Below are positions 14,545 through 23,930 of a DNA stretch of 51,705 bases, piece after piece. Positions within the stretch are counted from its first letter, which is position 1; the number at the start of each line of letters is the position of its first letter. The notes below the pieces were generated by a model. That model was not told where the DNA came from. It did not search any database and saw only the letters and a program-made list of their open reading frames with translations. The stretch is from Hellea sp. (GTDB lineage Bacteria > Pseudomonadota > Alphaproteobacteria > Caulobacterales > Maricaulaceae), in assembly GCA_023300105.1 (NCBI GenBank), contig JALZWM010000039.1, forward strand, positions 1 to 51,705, in the 5' to 3' direction. The translations under genes and the position numbers were made by a program.

Positions 14545-16872
14545 ATGAAAAATTTTAAATTAGATAAAGATGCTGACGGCATATTGCTTGTCACATTTGA
14601 TATGCCAGAGCGTTCCATGAACGTTCTAAATAAAAGTTCCATGAGTGAAATTGCTGAACTTACCGATATGATTAAATCGGATGAGAGCATCAAAGGCGCG
14701 GTGATTACCTCTGGCAAAAAAGCGTTTTGCGCGGGTGCAGACCTCGAAGAAATGGGCGGCAATTTGGCGGGTGCACGCGCTGAAATGGCGAAAGACCCAG
14801 AGGGCGCTAAGAAAGCGCTTTTTGAAAATGTTTATAAGCTGAACATGCTTTTTCGTGACCTTGAGACTTGCGGTAAACCTGTTGCGGCGGCGCTTAATGG
14901 CCTCGCGCTTGGCGGTGGTTTTGAATTTGTTATGGCCTGTACGGGCCGTTTTGTAGCCTCTGATAACCCGAGCGCAAAAGTGGGACTTCCTGAAGCGCTT
15001 ATTGGTCTCTTGCCCGGGGCTGGTGGTACGCAGCGTCTGCCGCGTTTGGTCGGATTGATGAATGCCTCTGGTGTTCTCTTGCAAGGTAAGCAGTTGAAAG
15101 CCGCAGAAGCGCAAGCCATGGGTATTTTCCACGGCGCAGTGCCAGCTGCTGACTTAATTGATACCGCAAAACAGTGGTGTAAAGATAATCCCAAAGCCAA
15201 GCAGCCTTGGGATATGGACAGGTTTAAATTCCCTGGCGGAGCGCCTTATACGGCGCAAGGTTACCAAATGTTCGCAGGCGCGAATGCAATGGTCAATAAA
15301 GAGAGCTTTGGTAACTATCCGTCTCTGCGCAATATCATTGCCTGTGTTTATGAAGGCTCCCTTGTGCCTATGGACGCTGCACTTCGTATCGAGAGCCGTT
15401 ACTTCTGTGACCTGATGCTTCGGCCTGAGTCTGGGAATATGGTGCGCTCGCTCTTTCTCTCCAAGCAAGCTTTGGAAAAAGGTGAAGCCCGTCCAGCAGG
15501 ACAAACTAAAGGCGACATTAAAAAGGTTGGCGTTATCGGTGCAGGCTTTATGGGCGCAGGCGTGGCTTATGTCTCGGCTATGTCTGGCATAGATGTTGTC
15601 CTCATTGACCGTGACCAAGAAGGCGCGGACAAAGGTAAGCAGTTCACAATCGATGAGCAAACAAAGCGCGTGAAGCGCAAAAAAACAACGCAAGAAAAAG
15701 CGGATGCTATTATTGGCCGTATTGAGGCAACATCGGATTATTCAAAACTCAAAGACGTTGACCTTATCGTCGAAGCTGTTTTTGAAAATTCAGAGCTGAA
15801 AGCCAAAATCACAAAGATGACCGAAGAGGTTATTGGCGATAAAGCTGTCTTTGGTTCGAATACATCAACTATTCCAATCTCAGATTTGGCACAGGCCTCT
15901 GTGCGTCCTGATAACTTCATTGGTATTCACTTCTTTAGCCCCGTGCATAAGATGATGCTCGTCGAAATCATCAAAGGTGAGAAGACATCTGATTATGCGA
16001 TTTCTCGCGCGATTGATTTCGTCACAAAAATTCGCAAAGTGCCAATCGTTGTCGAAGACACGCGCGGCTTCTATGCCAACCGTTGTGTGATGCGCTATAT
16101 TCAAGAAGGGTATAACTTACTCTCAGAAGGCGTGAAGCCAGCCTTGATTGAAAATGCGGGTAAAATGGCAGGTATGCCAGTTGGACCACTGTCTCTACAG
16201 GACGAAGTTGCAATCGACTTGGCCTATAAGGTTATGACACAAACTAAACAGGATCTTGGCAGTCAATATGTTGTCGGCAAAGGCGATGTGATTATTGATC
16301 ATATGTATAACGCAGAGCGTTATGGCCGTAAGAATGGTAAAGGCTTTTATGTCTATGAAGGACGTGAAAAGCACCTCTGGCCTGAACTTGGACAATTTGC
16401 TGTGAACGGTCTTCAAGACCCGCAACCAAATGTGAAAGATATTAAAGACCGCCTTATGTATGCCCAAGCTATCGAGGCCGCGCGGACAATGGCTGAAGGT
16501 ATCATTCATGACCCGCGGGAAGCTGATCTTGGGTCTATCTTTGGTTGGGGGTTTGCCCCGTTCACGGGCGGTGCAATTAGCTTCATCGACACCATTGGCG
16601 CGAAGCGTTTTGTAAAACGTGCAGACGAGCTTTTAGAAGCTTATGGCCCGCAATTTGAAGTGCCTAAACTTCTTCGCGAAATGGCAAAATCTGGCGAGAC
16701 ATTTTACGGAAAGTTTGGCCGTAAAGCTGACGGCGGAACCTATACGAAATCCGCTTTGACTAAGATGCTTGAAAAAGATGTCGTCGCGCTAGCAAATAAG
16801 ATGGGTATCGAGGCCTCAGTTGATGACCTAAAAGGCGACACTATCAATAAAATTCTAGCAAAGCAGGCGTAG
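14545..16872 (+). CDS. Multifunctional enoyl-CoA hydratase / 3-hydroxyacyl-CoA dehydrogenase (FadB/FadJ type)
   Basis: This 775-residue fusion carries out the hydration and NAD-dependent oxidation steps of beta-oxidation. The N-terminal crotonase domain (about 1-300) keeps both hydratase glutamates, in GGGFEF and GLPEALIG, followed by PGAGGTQRLPRLVG. The dehydrogenase NAD loop is VGVIGAGFMGAGVAY at about residue 330, followed by the HCDH motif IGIHFFSPVHKMMLVEI. Two C-terminal 3HCDH domains complete it. It is 27 bases downstream of the thiolase, with which it should form a complex. FadB and FadJ are not distinguished. Confidence 0.92.
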   Translation: MKNFKLDKDADGILLVTFDMPERSMNVLNKSSMSEIAELTDMIKSDESIKGAVITSGKKAFCAGADLEEMGGNLAGARAEMAKDPEGAKKALFENVYKLNMLFRDLETCGKPVAAALNGLALGGGFEFVMACTGRFVASDNPSAKVGLPEALIGLLPGAGGTQRLPRLVGLMNASGVLLQGKQLKAAEAQAMGIFHGAVPAADLIDTAKQWCKDNPKAKQPWDMDRFKFPGGAPYTAQGYQMFAGANAMVNKESFGNYPSLRNIIACVYEGSLVPMDAALRIESRYFCDLMLRPESGNMVRSLFLSKQALEKGEARPAGQTKGDIKKVGVIGAGFMGAGVAYVSAMSGIDVVLIDRDQEGADKGKQFTIDEQTKRVKRKKTTQEKADAIIGRIEATSDYSKLKDVDLIVEAVFENSELKAKITKMTEEVIGDKAVFGSNTSTIPISDLAQASVRPDNFIGIHFFSPVHKMMLVEIIKGEKTSDYAISRAIDFVTKIRKVPIVVEDTRGFYANRCVMRYIQEGYNLLSEGVKPALIENAGKMAGMPVGPLSLQDEVAIDLAYKVMTQTKQDLGSQYVVGKGDVIIDHMYNAERYGRKNGKGFYVYEGREKHLWPELGQFAVNGLQDPQPNVKDIKDRLMYAQAIEAARTMAEGIIHDPREADLGSIFGWGFAPFTGGAISFIDTIGAKRFVKRADELLEAYGPQFEVPKLLREMAKSGETFYGKFGRKADGGTYTKSALTKMLEKDVVALANKMGIEASVDDLKGDTINKILAKQA

Positions 16873-16874
16873 TC

Positions 16875-17576
16875 ATGAGCAGCAAACTTACAACGACGAT
16901 AAAAGACGGCGTTGCTATTATTGCGATGGACGATGGTAAAGCCAATGCGCTTGGCGCGCAAACGTGGATGGAGCTGAACACGGCTTTAGACGAAGCCGAA
17001 GCGGCTGATGCGATTGTGGTTATCACGGGACGAGACGGCATGATGTCCGGCGGCTTTGATCTCAAGGAAATGGGAAGCGGGCCGCAAGACGCCCTCGAGC
17101 TCACCTCCAAGGGGTCTAAATTTGCACGCCGCATAATGGCCTTCCCGCGTCCTGTTATTATGGCAGCGCCGGGTCACACGATTGCTATGGGCGCGTTTCT
17201 CGCGCTCGCTTGTGATTACTCCATGATTAAAGAGGGTGATTTTAAAGTCGGCCTCAACGAGACACTGATTGGCATGACCATGCATAATTTTGGGATTGAA
17301 ATGGGCCGATATCATTTGACGAAAAGTCATTTTAATCGCTGCGTTATCAATGGCGAAATCTTTAGCCCTAAAGGCGCAATGCATGCTGGTTTCTTTGACC
17401 GCGTTGTGCCTGCTGAGCAATGGGAGATGGCGATACCTATGGCTGGACAAATGTTTGGCCAAGTTAATCCAAAGGCTTTTCGCGAAACAAAGCTACGCTC
17501 CCGCAAAGAGATATTCAAAATCTTGGACCAAGCAATCGAAGACGATTTGGACCCCGCTAAAGTTCACGCCATGTAA
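16875..17576 (+). CDS. Crotonase-family protein, non-canonical active site
   Basis: This 233-residue crotonase-fold protein starts two bases after the fadB/J-like stop. The oxyanion-hole region SGGFDLKEM and GHTIAMGAFLALACDYSM are recognisable. The position of the first hydratase glutamate (rat ECH Glu144, in GGGCE) is phenylalanine here, in GAFLALACD. The second glutamate is kept in GLNETLIG. That pattern fits an isomerase or thioester hydrolase better than a classical hydratase, though this is inference. It is in the same operon as all other beta-oxidation genes. Confidence 0.8.
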   Translation: MSSKLTTTIKDGVAIIAMDDGKANALGAQTWMELNTALDEAEAADAIVVITGRDGMMSGGFDLKEMGSGPQDALELTSKGSKFARRIMAFPRPVIMAAPGHTIAMGAFLALACDYSMIKEGDFKVGLNETLIGMTMHNFGIEMGRYHLTKSHFNRCVINGEIFSPKGAMHAGFFDRVVPAEQWEMAIPMAGQMFGQVNPKAFRETKLRSRKEIFKILDQAIEDDLDPAKVHAM

Positions 17577-17588
17577 AGGGTCGAAGCT

Positions 17589-18371
17589 ATGAATTTCGAT
17601 ACATTATTATTCGAGGTAGACAGTCACGTTGCGACGATAACGCTTAACCGCCCTAAAGCAGCAAATGGACTTAACGCGGCGCTTGCGTCTGATTTGAAAT
17701 CGGCGGCTAAGCTGTGTGATATGAATTCAGATATTAGAGCTGTACTTCTTACGGCGAGCGGACGGTTTTTCTGTGTCGGGGGCGATATAAAAGAAATGGC
17801 ATCCCACGGCGATGAGGTTGGGAGCGAAATAAAAAAACTCGCTGATGATCTTCATATGGCGATATCGACTTTTGCACGGATGAAAAAACCTTTGGTGGTT
17901 GCGGTTAATGGCATGGCTGCAGGCGCGGGGTTTAGTCTTGCGATAAGCGGAGATATCGTTTTTGCCTCAGATACGGCGGCATTTACGATGGCCTATACCA
18001 AGGCTGGACTCAGTCCAGATGGGAGCTCATCTTATTTTTTGCCGCGCTTAGTCGGTTTAAGGCGCGCCCAAGACTTGATGCTAACAAACCGCATGCTTAC
18101 GGCTGATGAAGCTCTGGGGTGGGGATTAGTGACTAAAGTTGTAGCGGAAAGCGAACTTTTAGAGAGCGCATCTAATATGGCTAAAGAACTGGCAGCTGGG
18201 TCACAAGGCGCGAATGCAATGGTCAAAAAACTTTTGATGACAAGTTTTTCGAATAGTCTTGAAACGCAGATGGAAATAGAAGGTCGTGGTATTTCGGCTT
18301 GCGCAGCTGCGCTTGATGGCCGCGAGGGTATCTCTGCGTTTGTAGAAAAACGCGCGCCTAATTTTTCATAG
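17589..18371 (+). CDS. Crotonase-family protein, PaaG-like isomerase candidate
   Basis: The 260-residue enzyme has FCVGGDIKEM for the oxyanion hole and NGMAAGAGFSLAISGD for the second element. Both hydratase glutamates are missing: serine stands in GAGFSLA and tyrosine in FTMAYTKAG. Instead it has GLSPDGSSSYFLPRLVG, whose aspartate matches the catalytic aspartate of PaaG-type enoyl-CoA isomerases. It may isomerise double bonds during unsaturated acyl-CoA breakdown. The start lies 12 bases after the previous stop, and its stop overlaps the next start by one base. Confidence 0.82.
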   Translation: MNFDTLLFEVDSHVATITLNRPKAANGLNAALASDLKSAAKLCDMNSDIRAVLLTASGRFFCVGGDIKEMASHGDEVGSEIKKLADDLHMAISTFARMKKPLVVAVNGMAAGAGFSLAISGDIVFASDTAAFTMAYTKAGLSPDGSSSYFLPRLVGLRRAQDLMLTNRMLTADEALGWGLVTKVVAESELLESASNMAKELAAGSQGANAMVKKLLMTSFSNSLETQMEIEGRGISACAAALDGREGISAFVEKRAPNFS

Positions 18372-19273
18372 TGACTGCTTACCCCGTACCAACACGTAAA
18401 TTCTATGACCTACGGGACGGCCGTATCTCGGCTGTTCATTTTGGGCTGACCTCTAATCCTGTGAAGCTCATTATGCTCAATGCAAATGGGTTTAATGGCT
18501 ATAGCTACAAGACGGTACTCGAGCCATTGGGCGTGCATGCAATCGCATTGGACATGCGCGGCCACGGCATGAGTGAACTCCCGACGGATATTGGCGGGTT
18601 GAAAAACTGGCATATATTCCGTGATGATGTGACTGAGTTTTTTGAACGCTATATGGCCCGGCCGGTGATTTTAGCGGGCCATAGCTATGGGGCTGTGACG
18701 GGTATTTTGTCCATGCCGAAGCTCAAAGATAGAGTGAGTGGTTATGTAGGCTTTGATCCCGTTCTTGTGCCTGGGATTGCCCGGGTTATGAACCGCTTGC
18801 CAGGCGGACGGAGTTATATGCGAAAGCGGCTACCGATTGCGCGTAATGCGGGACGGCGCAAATCTAGCTTTGAAAGTTTTGACGCCGCCTTTGCACGCTA
18901 TAAAGACCGCGGTGCTTTTCGCGGATTTTCGGATGAGGCCCTTCGTGATTATCTCACGGGAGGATTAATCAAAGACGGCAAGCAGATGAAACTTGCGTGT
19001 AATCCGCTTTGGGAGCAGGCGATATTTGTCGCGCAGGGGCATAATGTATTTAAGGCCGCAAAAGCGTTGCCGCCTAACAATTCTCATATAACATTTGCGG
19101 GAAAATACGGCGCTGTTAGTTTTAAGAGCGCGCGGAATTACATGGCCAATATCATTGGTTCTGAAAATATGGTCTTTGATAATGATCGCGCCCACATGTT
19201 TCCTATGCATGACCCAGACTATGCCGTTCAAAGATTGCGCGAAGCCCTCAATAAAGCCTCTTTAAACCGTTAG
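18371..19273 (+). CDS. Alpha/beta hydrolase
   Basis: This 300-residue serine hydrolase has the nucleophile elbow AGHSYGAVTG (serine near residue 100) and LDMRGHGMSE before it. The likely acid/base end is NDRAHMFPMHDPD. It begins with GTG, using the last base of the upstream stop, so it is translationally coupled to the crotonase. Its substrate may be an acyl-CoA or ester linked to this operon. Its last 12 bases overlap tail to tail with the thioesterase on the other strand. Confidence 0.82.
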   Translation: MTAYPVPTRKFYDLRDGRISAVHFGLTSNPVKLIMLNANGFNGYSYKTVLEPLGVHAIALDMRGHGMSELPTDIGGLKNWHIFRDDVTEFFERYMARPVILAGHSYGAVTGILSMPKLKDRVSGYVGFDPVLVPGIARVMNRLPGGRSYMRKRLPIARNAGRRKSSFESFDAAFARYKDRGAFRGFSDEALRDYLTGGLIKDGKQMKLACNPLWEQAIFVAQGHNVFKAAKALPPNNSHITFAGKYGAVSFKSARNYMANIIGSENMVFDNDRAHMFPMHDPDYAVQRLREALNKASLNR

Positions 19274-20185
19274 ACCTTTGACCACATTCTTCTGCAAGGC
19301 GGCAACTTGGGCATCGCTCGCTTTGATGAGTTTGCGGGCCTTGAGGTCAAAGAGACAGCCATCGCCAATCATGGAAAATAAATTCACGCCCGTGACAACA
19401 TCGACAACATTATGGATAAGCTTACGCGTGTAGCTATTACCTTCGACAAGACCTGCGTAAAACTTATATCCGTCTCCGGCCTCGGCGCGGCCATTCATGA
19501 AAACTTGTGCTTCCAAAAGCGCGCCTGATTTACCGCTCGCATGATAGTCGGGGTCAAGAAATTCAGGATAGCCATCTGTCATATGTGAAATCGTTTCTGT
19601 TGTGCGGCCCATCAAAGCTTGGGGTGTTGCGCTCCCGTCTAGTCCCATTTCATGGGGCTGAAATACGCCCGTTCCAATTTGTTTGACGCCTAGTTTTTTA
19701 AGCTCAGAATCATTGAGGGCTTGCGGCTTTGTGTCATAAGATAAATTGCGTGGCTTAGACGGTTGTGGCTGCTCAACGTAGTAAGGCTTTGCCGAGTCTC
19801 GGAATTTTTTGTTCCAAGGGAAGGGCATCTTACTTCGCAGGGATATATGCTCAAGCGTTTCAACTATGGTGGCTGCCATGCGCCCATCACCGTGGAACAT
19901 CATATGGCAAAGCCGTATGTCCATGTCTCCTAGTTTGAGCAGCCCAGTTTCTATATAGAGCGGATTGTCAGGCCGCGCTTCACCGAGGTATTTAATATGT
20001 AAATCACGAACACGGACAGTCGATAAAGCTTCTGGCTTAAAGGCTTCAATTAATCCGAGTTGTATAAAAAACATCTGCCGAGCTTGGTGCACTTTCGTTA
20101 TATAATGGCGCATGTTCAGGTGGCCCAGACCGTCACATTCCCATGCACTACATTCGCCGGTCCATGTTTTGATGAAATCGCCCAT
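19262..20185 (-). CDS. Double-hotdog thioesterase
   Basis: This probable acyl-CoA thioesterase has the 4HBT-type motif CDGLGHLNMRHYITKV at about residues 15-30, followed by a second hotdog-like half (GTGVFQPHEMGLDGS onwards). It has 307 residues from the chosen start. The ATG at 20185 sits 4 bases after the zur stop. A GTG at 20209 would overlap zur and is less likely. It appears to be cotranscribed with zur, an unusual pairing. Its own substrate is not known. Confidence 0.75.
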   Translation of the reverse strand: MGDFIKTWTGECSAWECDGLGHLNMRHYITKVHQARQMFFIQLGLIEAFKPEALSTVRVRDLHIKYLGEARPDNPLYIETGLLKLGDMDIRLCHMMFHGDGRMAATIVETLEHISLRSKMPFPWNKKFRDSAKPYYVEQPQPSKPRNLSYDTKPQALNDSELKKLGVKQIGTGVFQPHEMGLDGSATPQALMGRTTETISHMTDGYPEFLDPDYHASGKSGALLEAQVFMNGRAEAGDGYKFYAGLVEGNSYTRKLIHNVVDVVTGVNLFSMIGDGCLFDLKARKLIKASDAQVAALQKNVVKGLTV

Positions 20186-20189
20186 AATA

Positions 20190-20651
20190 TTAGGCGTTGC
20201 AATTCCCACAGGTCCCGTAATGCTCGATTACGGACCGACCAATTTGAAATCCATCAGGTTTGCAATCTGAGTGGTCATGGGCATGTCTTTCTTCAACAGT
20301 ATCACAATTTTCACAGATAAAAAATTCAGCTAAATGTGAACCATGATCATGGTCGCAAGCGATAAAGGCATTTAGCGCTTCAACGCGGTGGACGAGGCCG
20401 TGCTTAGATAGGAAATCAAGCGCACGGTAAACTGTGGGCGGTTTGGGTGACCCAAGTTCGGGTTTAAGTTGGTCAAGTAAATCATAAGCTTTAATGGCGT
20501 TTCCATCTTCTATGATGAGTTCAAAAACATGCGCCCTTAAGGGCGTAAAGCGTTCACCCATAGCTTCACAAGCTTTACGGGCGGCTTCGACACGCTCCTG
20601 TGTGGAGCGGTGTTGATGGTCATGATCATGTTTATGAGTATGTTCTGTCAT
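20190..20651 (-). CDS. zur: Fur-family zinc uptake regulator (Zur)
   Basis: This 153-residue Fur-family repressor should bind DNA when zinc is plentiful. It is assigned to Zur because it carries PPTVYRALDFLSKHGLVHRV followed by EALNAFIACDHDH, the arrangement seen in proteobacterial Zur proteins. Structural zinc cysteines are in CENC and CGNC. The N terminus is histidine-rich (HTHKHDHDHQH), probably an extra zinc-binding tail. A thioesterase follows in the same direction, 4 bases downstream. A Zur box was not recognised in the 170-base region ahead of it, which also serves sapC. Confidence 0.85.
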   Translation of the reverse strand: MTEHTHKHDHDHQHRSTQERVEAARKACEAMGERFTPLRAHVFELIIEDGNAIKAYDLLDQLKPELGSPKPPTVYRALDFLSKHGLVHRVEALNAFIACDHDHGSHLAEFFICENCDTVEERHAHDHSDCKPDGFQIGRSVIEHYGTCGNCNA

Positions 20652-20821
20652 GACTTACCCTAACTCGTTTTCAAGATTTCGCCAGTAGAATTCCGCTTTC
20701 AATTTCGCTTGCAATTATACAGCAGGAATCACTGCTTGAAAGGTTACTGAAAATTCGTTAAACGCGCCCAGAAATTGAAACACTTACTAATAATAATATT
20801 AAGAACTCAAGAGGATCTACC

Positions 20822-21646
20822 ATGGCTGAAGCTAAAGTCCCTGCCGTATCTGGCAATGTTATGTTTTATCAAAATCCACAGCCACTTTCTCAAGAAAAGC
20901 ATGCAAAATTTGGCGTTAAGCAAGTCGCTAAACCATTTGAATTCATGCAAGATCAACATTTTTTACCGCTAACTGCGCCCGAATTTGGTTCTGCGGCGGC
21001 ATCTTTTCCGATAATTTTTGCAGGGGAGGAGCGCACAGCTTTAGCTGTTATGGGTATTCGTACGGGCGAAAATTTATTCGTGAAAGAAGGTGTGTATGAA
21101 CAAGATTTTTATATGCCAGCTTTCGCGCGCCGCTATCCATTTGTTCTCGCTTCTGATCAGCCTAATGATCGTTTCGTTGTCTGTGTTGACGAAGCTGCTG
21201 AATGTGTGACTAATAAAGGGCCACAGCAAAAATTCTTCGATGGCACGACGACATCGGCCTTTACACAAGAAGCTTTTCAATTCCTGCAAAATTTTGAACG
21301 TGACCGTCAAGCTACTCAGCTCATGATTAAAACCTTCCGTGATTTGGATTTATTCGAACAAAAAGAAATGAACTTCCAAGGGCAAAATGCGGACGGCTCT
21401 CCTGCAGAGCGTCAGAAAATTGCTGATTATTTTGCGATTACAGAAGAGCGCCTTAAAGGTTTAGACGCAGCAAAAATTAAAGAATTTTCAGACAACGGAT
21501 ACCTTGCTGTTGCGCATGCCCACATGATTTCATTGGGTAACTGGCAGCGTCTTGTGAACATGACCCTTCGTCGTTCACAAGCAGAGCAGGCATCTGGAAA
21601 AACCACGCCTGCTAAGAAAAAAGGCCTCGCAAAAAAGAACAAGTAA
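20822..21646 (+). CDS. sapC: SapC-family protein
   Basis: This 274-residue protein belongs to the SapC family, originally linked to S-layer protein biogenesis or secretion in Campylobacter and common in Caulobacterales. Family features seen are ADPFEF-like PFEFMQDQHFLPLTAPEF near the start, FPIIF, and ARRYPFVL around residue 98. A PAKKKGLAKKNK tail ends the protein. No signal peptide is visible. The start at 20822 is preceded by AAGAGGATC, a good ribosome site. It is followed by an intrinsic terminator and seems monocistronic. The biochemical role is unproven. Confidence 0.85.
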   Translation: MAEAKVPAVSGNVMFYQNPQPLSQEKHAKFGVKQVAKPFEFMQDQHFLPLTAPEFGSAAASFPIIFAGEERTALAVMGIRTGENLFVKEGVYEQDFYMPAFARRYPFVLASDQPNDRFVVCVDEAAECVTNKGPQQKFFDGTTTSAFTQEAFQFLQNFERDRQATQLMIKTFRDLDLFEQKEMNFQGQNADGSPAERQKIADYFAITEERLKGLDAAKIKEFSDNGYLAVAHAHMISLGNWQRLVNMTLRRSQAEQASGKTTPAKKKGLAKKNK

Positions 21647-21675
21647 CGGCTCAACCTATTTTCTAAACGTATTTC

Positions 21676-21728
21676 AAACCCGAGTGATGTCTTTACCAAA
21701 CACGTAATTATCTTGCTCGGGTTTTTTT
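21676..21728 (+). terminator. Intrinsic terminator after sapC
   Basis: AAACCCGAG (21676-21684) pairs with CTCGGGTTT (21716-21724) across a 31-base loop, and a T-run ends at 21728. The loop is long for a terminator, but the stem and T-run are clear. Confidence 0.65.
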
Positions 21729-21807
21729 AATCTCTCGAATATACAATTTCTTGTGACATCGTGAATTCCAGATTAGATTTGTTTATCCGCATGGCCTATA
21801 GCAGGTT

Positions 21808-23859
21808 ATGATTAGATTTATTCTCTTAATGACTATGTGGCTTGTCGCCCTTCCAGCCTTTGCTAACCAATCTATTCCCGTCGATACCGGGAAGGTTGAA
21901 GCCTCTTTGGTAAGCTCACACAATGTAGTCCCGCCAGGCGGAAAATTCCATGTCGCTTTGCGCACGGCTTTGGATGATCATTGGCATACTTATTGGCGCA
22001 ATTCTGGAGATAGTGGGGAACCCGTTTTTGTTGACTGGAAAGTCCCAGAAGGCATTTTGGTTGGAGACATTTCTTGGCCGCTACCCCGAACACTCGCGAC
22101 AGGGCCTATTATTAATTACGGTTTTGAAGGCACACCGCTTTTTCCTGTTGAATTTACGCTAGCTGAAACAGCCGAAATAGGTTCGGTCTTTATCGTTGAG
22201 GCTGATTTTTATTACCTCGTTTGCAAAGACGTCTGTATTCCCGAACAAGGTAAAGCGAGCCTACCTATTAAAGTTGGCCCCGCCGAAGCTGACACGCGGT
22301 GGCAAGCTGAGATAAATGCAGCATTGGCCGCGACACCTAAACAAAGCGGTATTAAGGGGACGATTAAAAAAACGGCTGAGACCGTTATTATGGGATTTAC
22401 GGGCGCGTCCTCTCTGAGTACGGCCCAAGATGTTCACTTCTTTCCTTATGACCAAGGCGTGCTTGGACATAGCGCTCCTCAGGCCGTGCGTATGGGGGCA
22501 AAGGGGCTGGAAATTACAACAGCTGCAGATTACATATGGGATAATCCTATGGCTGAGACATTATCGGGCGTCCTTGCTTTCACCGAAAATGGACAGCGGG
22601 TCGGCCATGAAGTGACCCTTGCGATTGGGCAGTCTATTGATCTTGGCTTCGCAGCTGTAAAGCCTCAAGCTGTTGGCGGCATCACGCTTTTGACGGCCAT
22701 ATTTGGCGCGCTTATTGGCGGACTTATTCTTAATCTCATGCCCTGTGTTTTTCCGGTTATTTCTATCAAGGCTTTATCTATTGCTAAATCTGCTCATGGC
22801 GAACGGAGCGCAATAAAGCGGGAGGCTTGGCTTTATACAGCTGGCGTTGTCGCAACATTCTTACTTCTGACATTTGCGCTTCTAGCGTTAAAAGCAGGCG
22901 GTTCAGAAATTGGTTGGGGCTTTCAATTACAGTCTCCCAAAGTCGTCGGCGTGTTAGCGGTTCTGTTATTTGTTATTGGACTTAACTTGCTGGGTACATT
23001 TGAATTTGGGTCGAGCCTGCAAAATACGGGAGCGGAGTTGACGCAAAAATCAGGCGCGGCAGGATCGTTTTTTACTGGCGCTTTGGCTGTTGTCGTTGCG
23101 ACGCCATGTACGGCCCCGATGATGGCCGGAGCAGTCGGCTATGCGCTCGCAGCGCCCGCAGCGGTGACACTGGCGGTATTTATGGCATTGGCTATCGGGT
23201 TTGCCCTGCCGTTTTTATTAATCGCTTACATACCGGGGATGATTTCTAAGTTACCTAAGCCCGGGCCTTGGATGGTTACTTTTAAAGAAGTCCTAGCCTT
23301 TCCGATGTTTGCCGCCGCGATTTGGCTGGTGTGGGTTCTAAGTTTACAAGCTGGTGAGGCTGGTGTGTTGTATGTGCTTGCTGCAATGCTAGCGGCTGCT
23401 TTTGCGATATGGTGTTTTAAGAGAAAAGCTAGGCCGGTTAAAATTATTGGCGTCATGAGTATGCTTGCAGCCTTGGCTCTTTCGGTCTCGCTCTATCCGA
23501 AACAGGTTGCCCTCTCGCATGAAGCTGATGCATGGTCAGCCGCGCGCGTGAGTGAGCTTCAAGCTGAGGGGCGTCCAGTTTTTGTTGATTTCACGGCGGC
23601 ATGGTGCGTAACGTGTAAAGTCAATGAGAAGGTTGTGCTGGATCAGGCCCGGACACGGAAACTTTTTGGGGATACCAATACGGCCTTTTTAATCGCAGAT
23701 TGGACCAATAAAAACGACGTGATTGCCGCTGAACTTGCAAAATATGGACGCGCAGGCGTGCCCCTTTATTTAGTTTATAATCAAGATTCCGTGAGCCCTG
23801 TAATTTTACCTCAAGTTCTGACCTATGACGTGATAAGGGAGGCTATAGCTGGGAAGTAA
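21808..23859 (+). CDS. dsbD: Thiol:disulfide interchange protein DsbD-type
   Basis: This 683-residue inner-membrane protein should pass electrons from cytoplasmic thioredoxin to the periplasm. It has a signal peptide, an N-terminal DsbD-like periplasmic domain with CKDVC (about residues 25-270), and a polytopic domain with MPCVFP and ATPCTAP cysteines (about 290-560). The C-terminal thioredoxin domain carries WCVTC near residue 600. The N-terminal domain is large, closer to the ScsB-like variant than to E. coli DsbD. The next gene encodes a secreted redoxin, a plausible partner. Confidence 0.9.
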   Translation: MIRFILLMTMWLVALPAFANQSIPVDTGKVEASLVSSHNVVPPGGKFHVALRTALDDHWHTYWRNSGDSGEPVFVDWKVPEGILVGDISWPLPRTLATGPIINYGFEGTPLFPVEFTLAETAEIGSVFIVEADFYYLVCKDVCIPEQGKASLPIKVGPAEADTRWQAEINAALAATPKQSGIKGTIKKTAETVIMGFTGASSLSTAQDVHFFPYDQGVLGHSAPQAVRMGAKGLEITTAADYIWDNPMAETLSGVLAFTENGQRVGHEVTLAIGQSIDLGFAAVKPQAVGGITLLTAIFGALIGGLILNLMPCVFPVISIKALSIAKSAHGERSAIKREAWLYTAGVVATFLLLTFALLALKAGGSEIGWGFQLQSPKVVGVLAVLLFVIGLNLLGTFEFGSSLQNTGAELTQKSGAAGSFFTGALAVVVATPCTAPMMAGAVGYALAAPAAVTLAVFMALAIGFALPFLLIAYIPGMISKLPKPGPWMVTFKEVLAFPMFAAAIWLVWVLSLQAGEAGVLYVLAAMLAAAFAIWCFKRKARPVKIIGVMSMLAALALSVSLYPKQVALSHEADAWSAARVSELQAEGRPVFVDFTAAWCVTCKVNEKVVLDQARTRKLFGDTNTAFLIADWTNKNDVIAAELAKYGRAGVPLYLVYNQDSVSPVILPQVLTYDVIREAIAGK

Positions 23860-23930
23860 TTCTTTGAGAAAAGTTTCAGAGAGCGAAATCCAAAAGTCAC
23901 TCCAGTGCGTACATAAACAAAGAGGTAAAA

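Noticed and set aside
19262-20209. Thioesterase starting at GTG 20209
   Set aside because: It would overlap zur by about 20 bases; the ATG at 20185 sits neatly after the zur stop.
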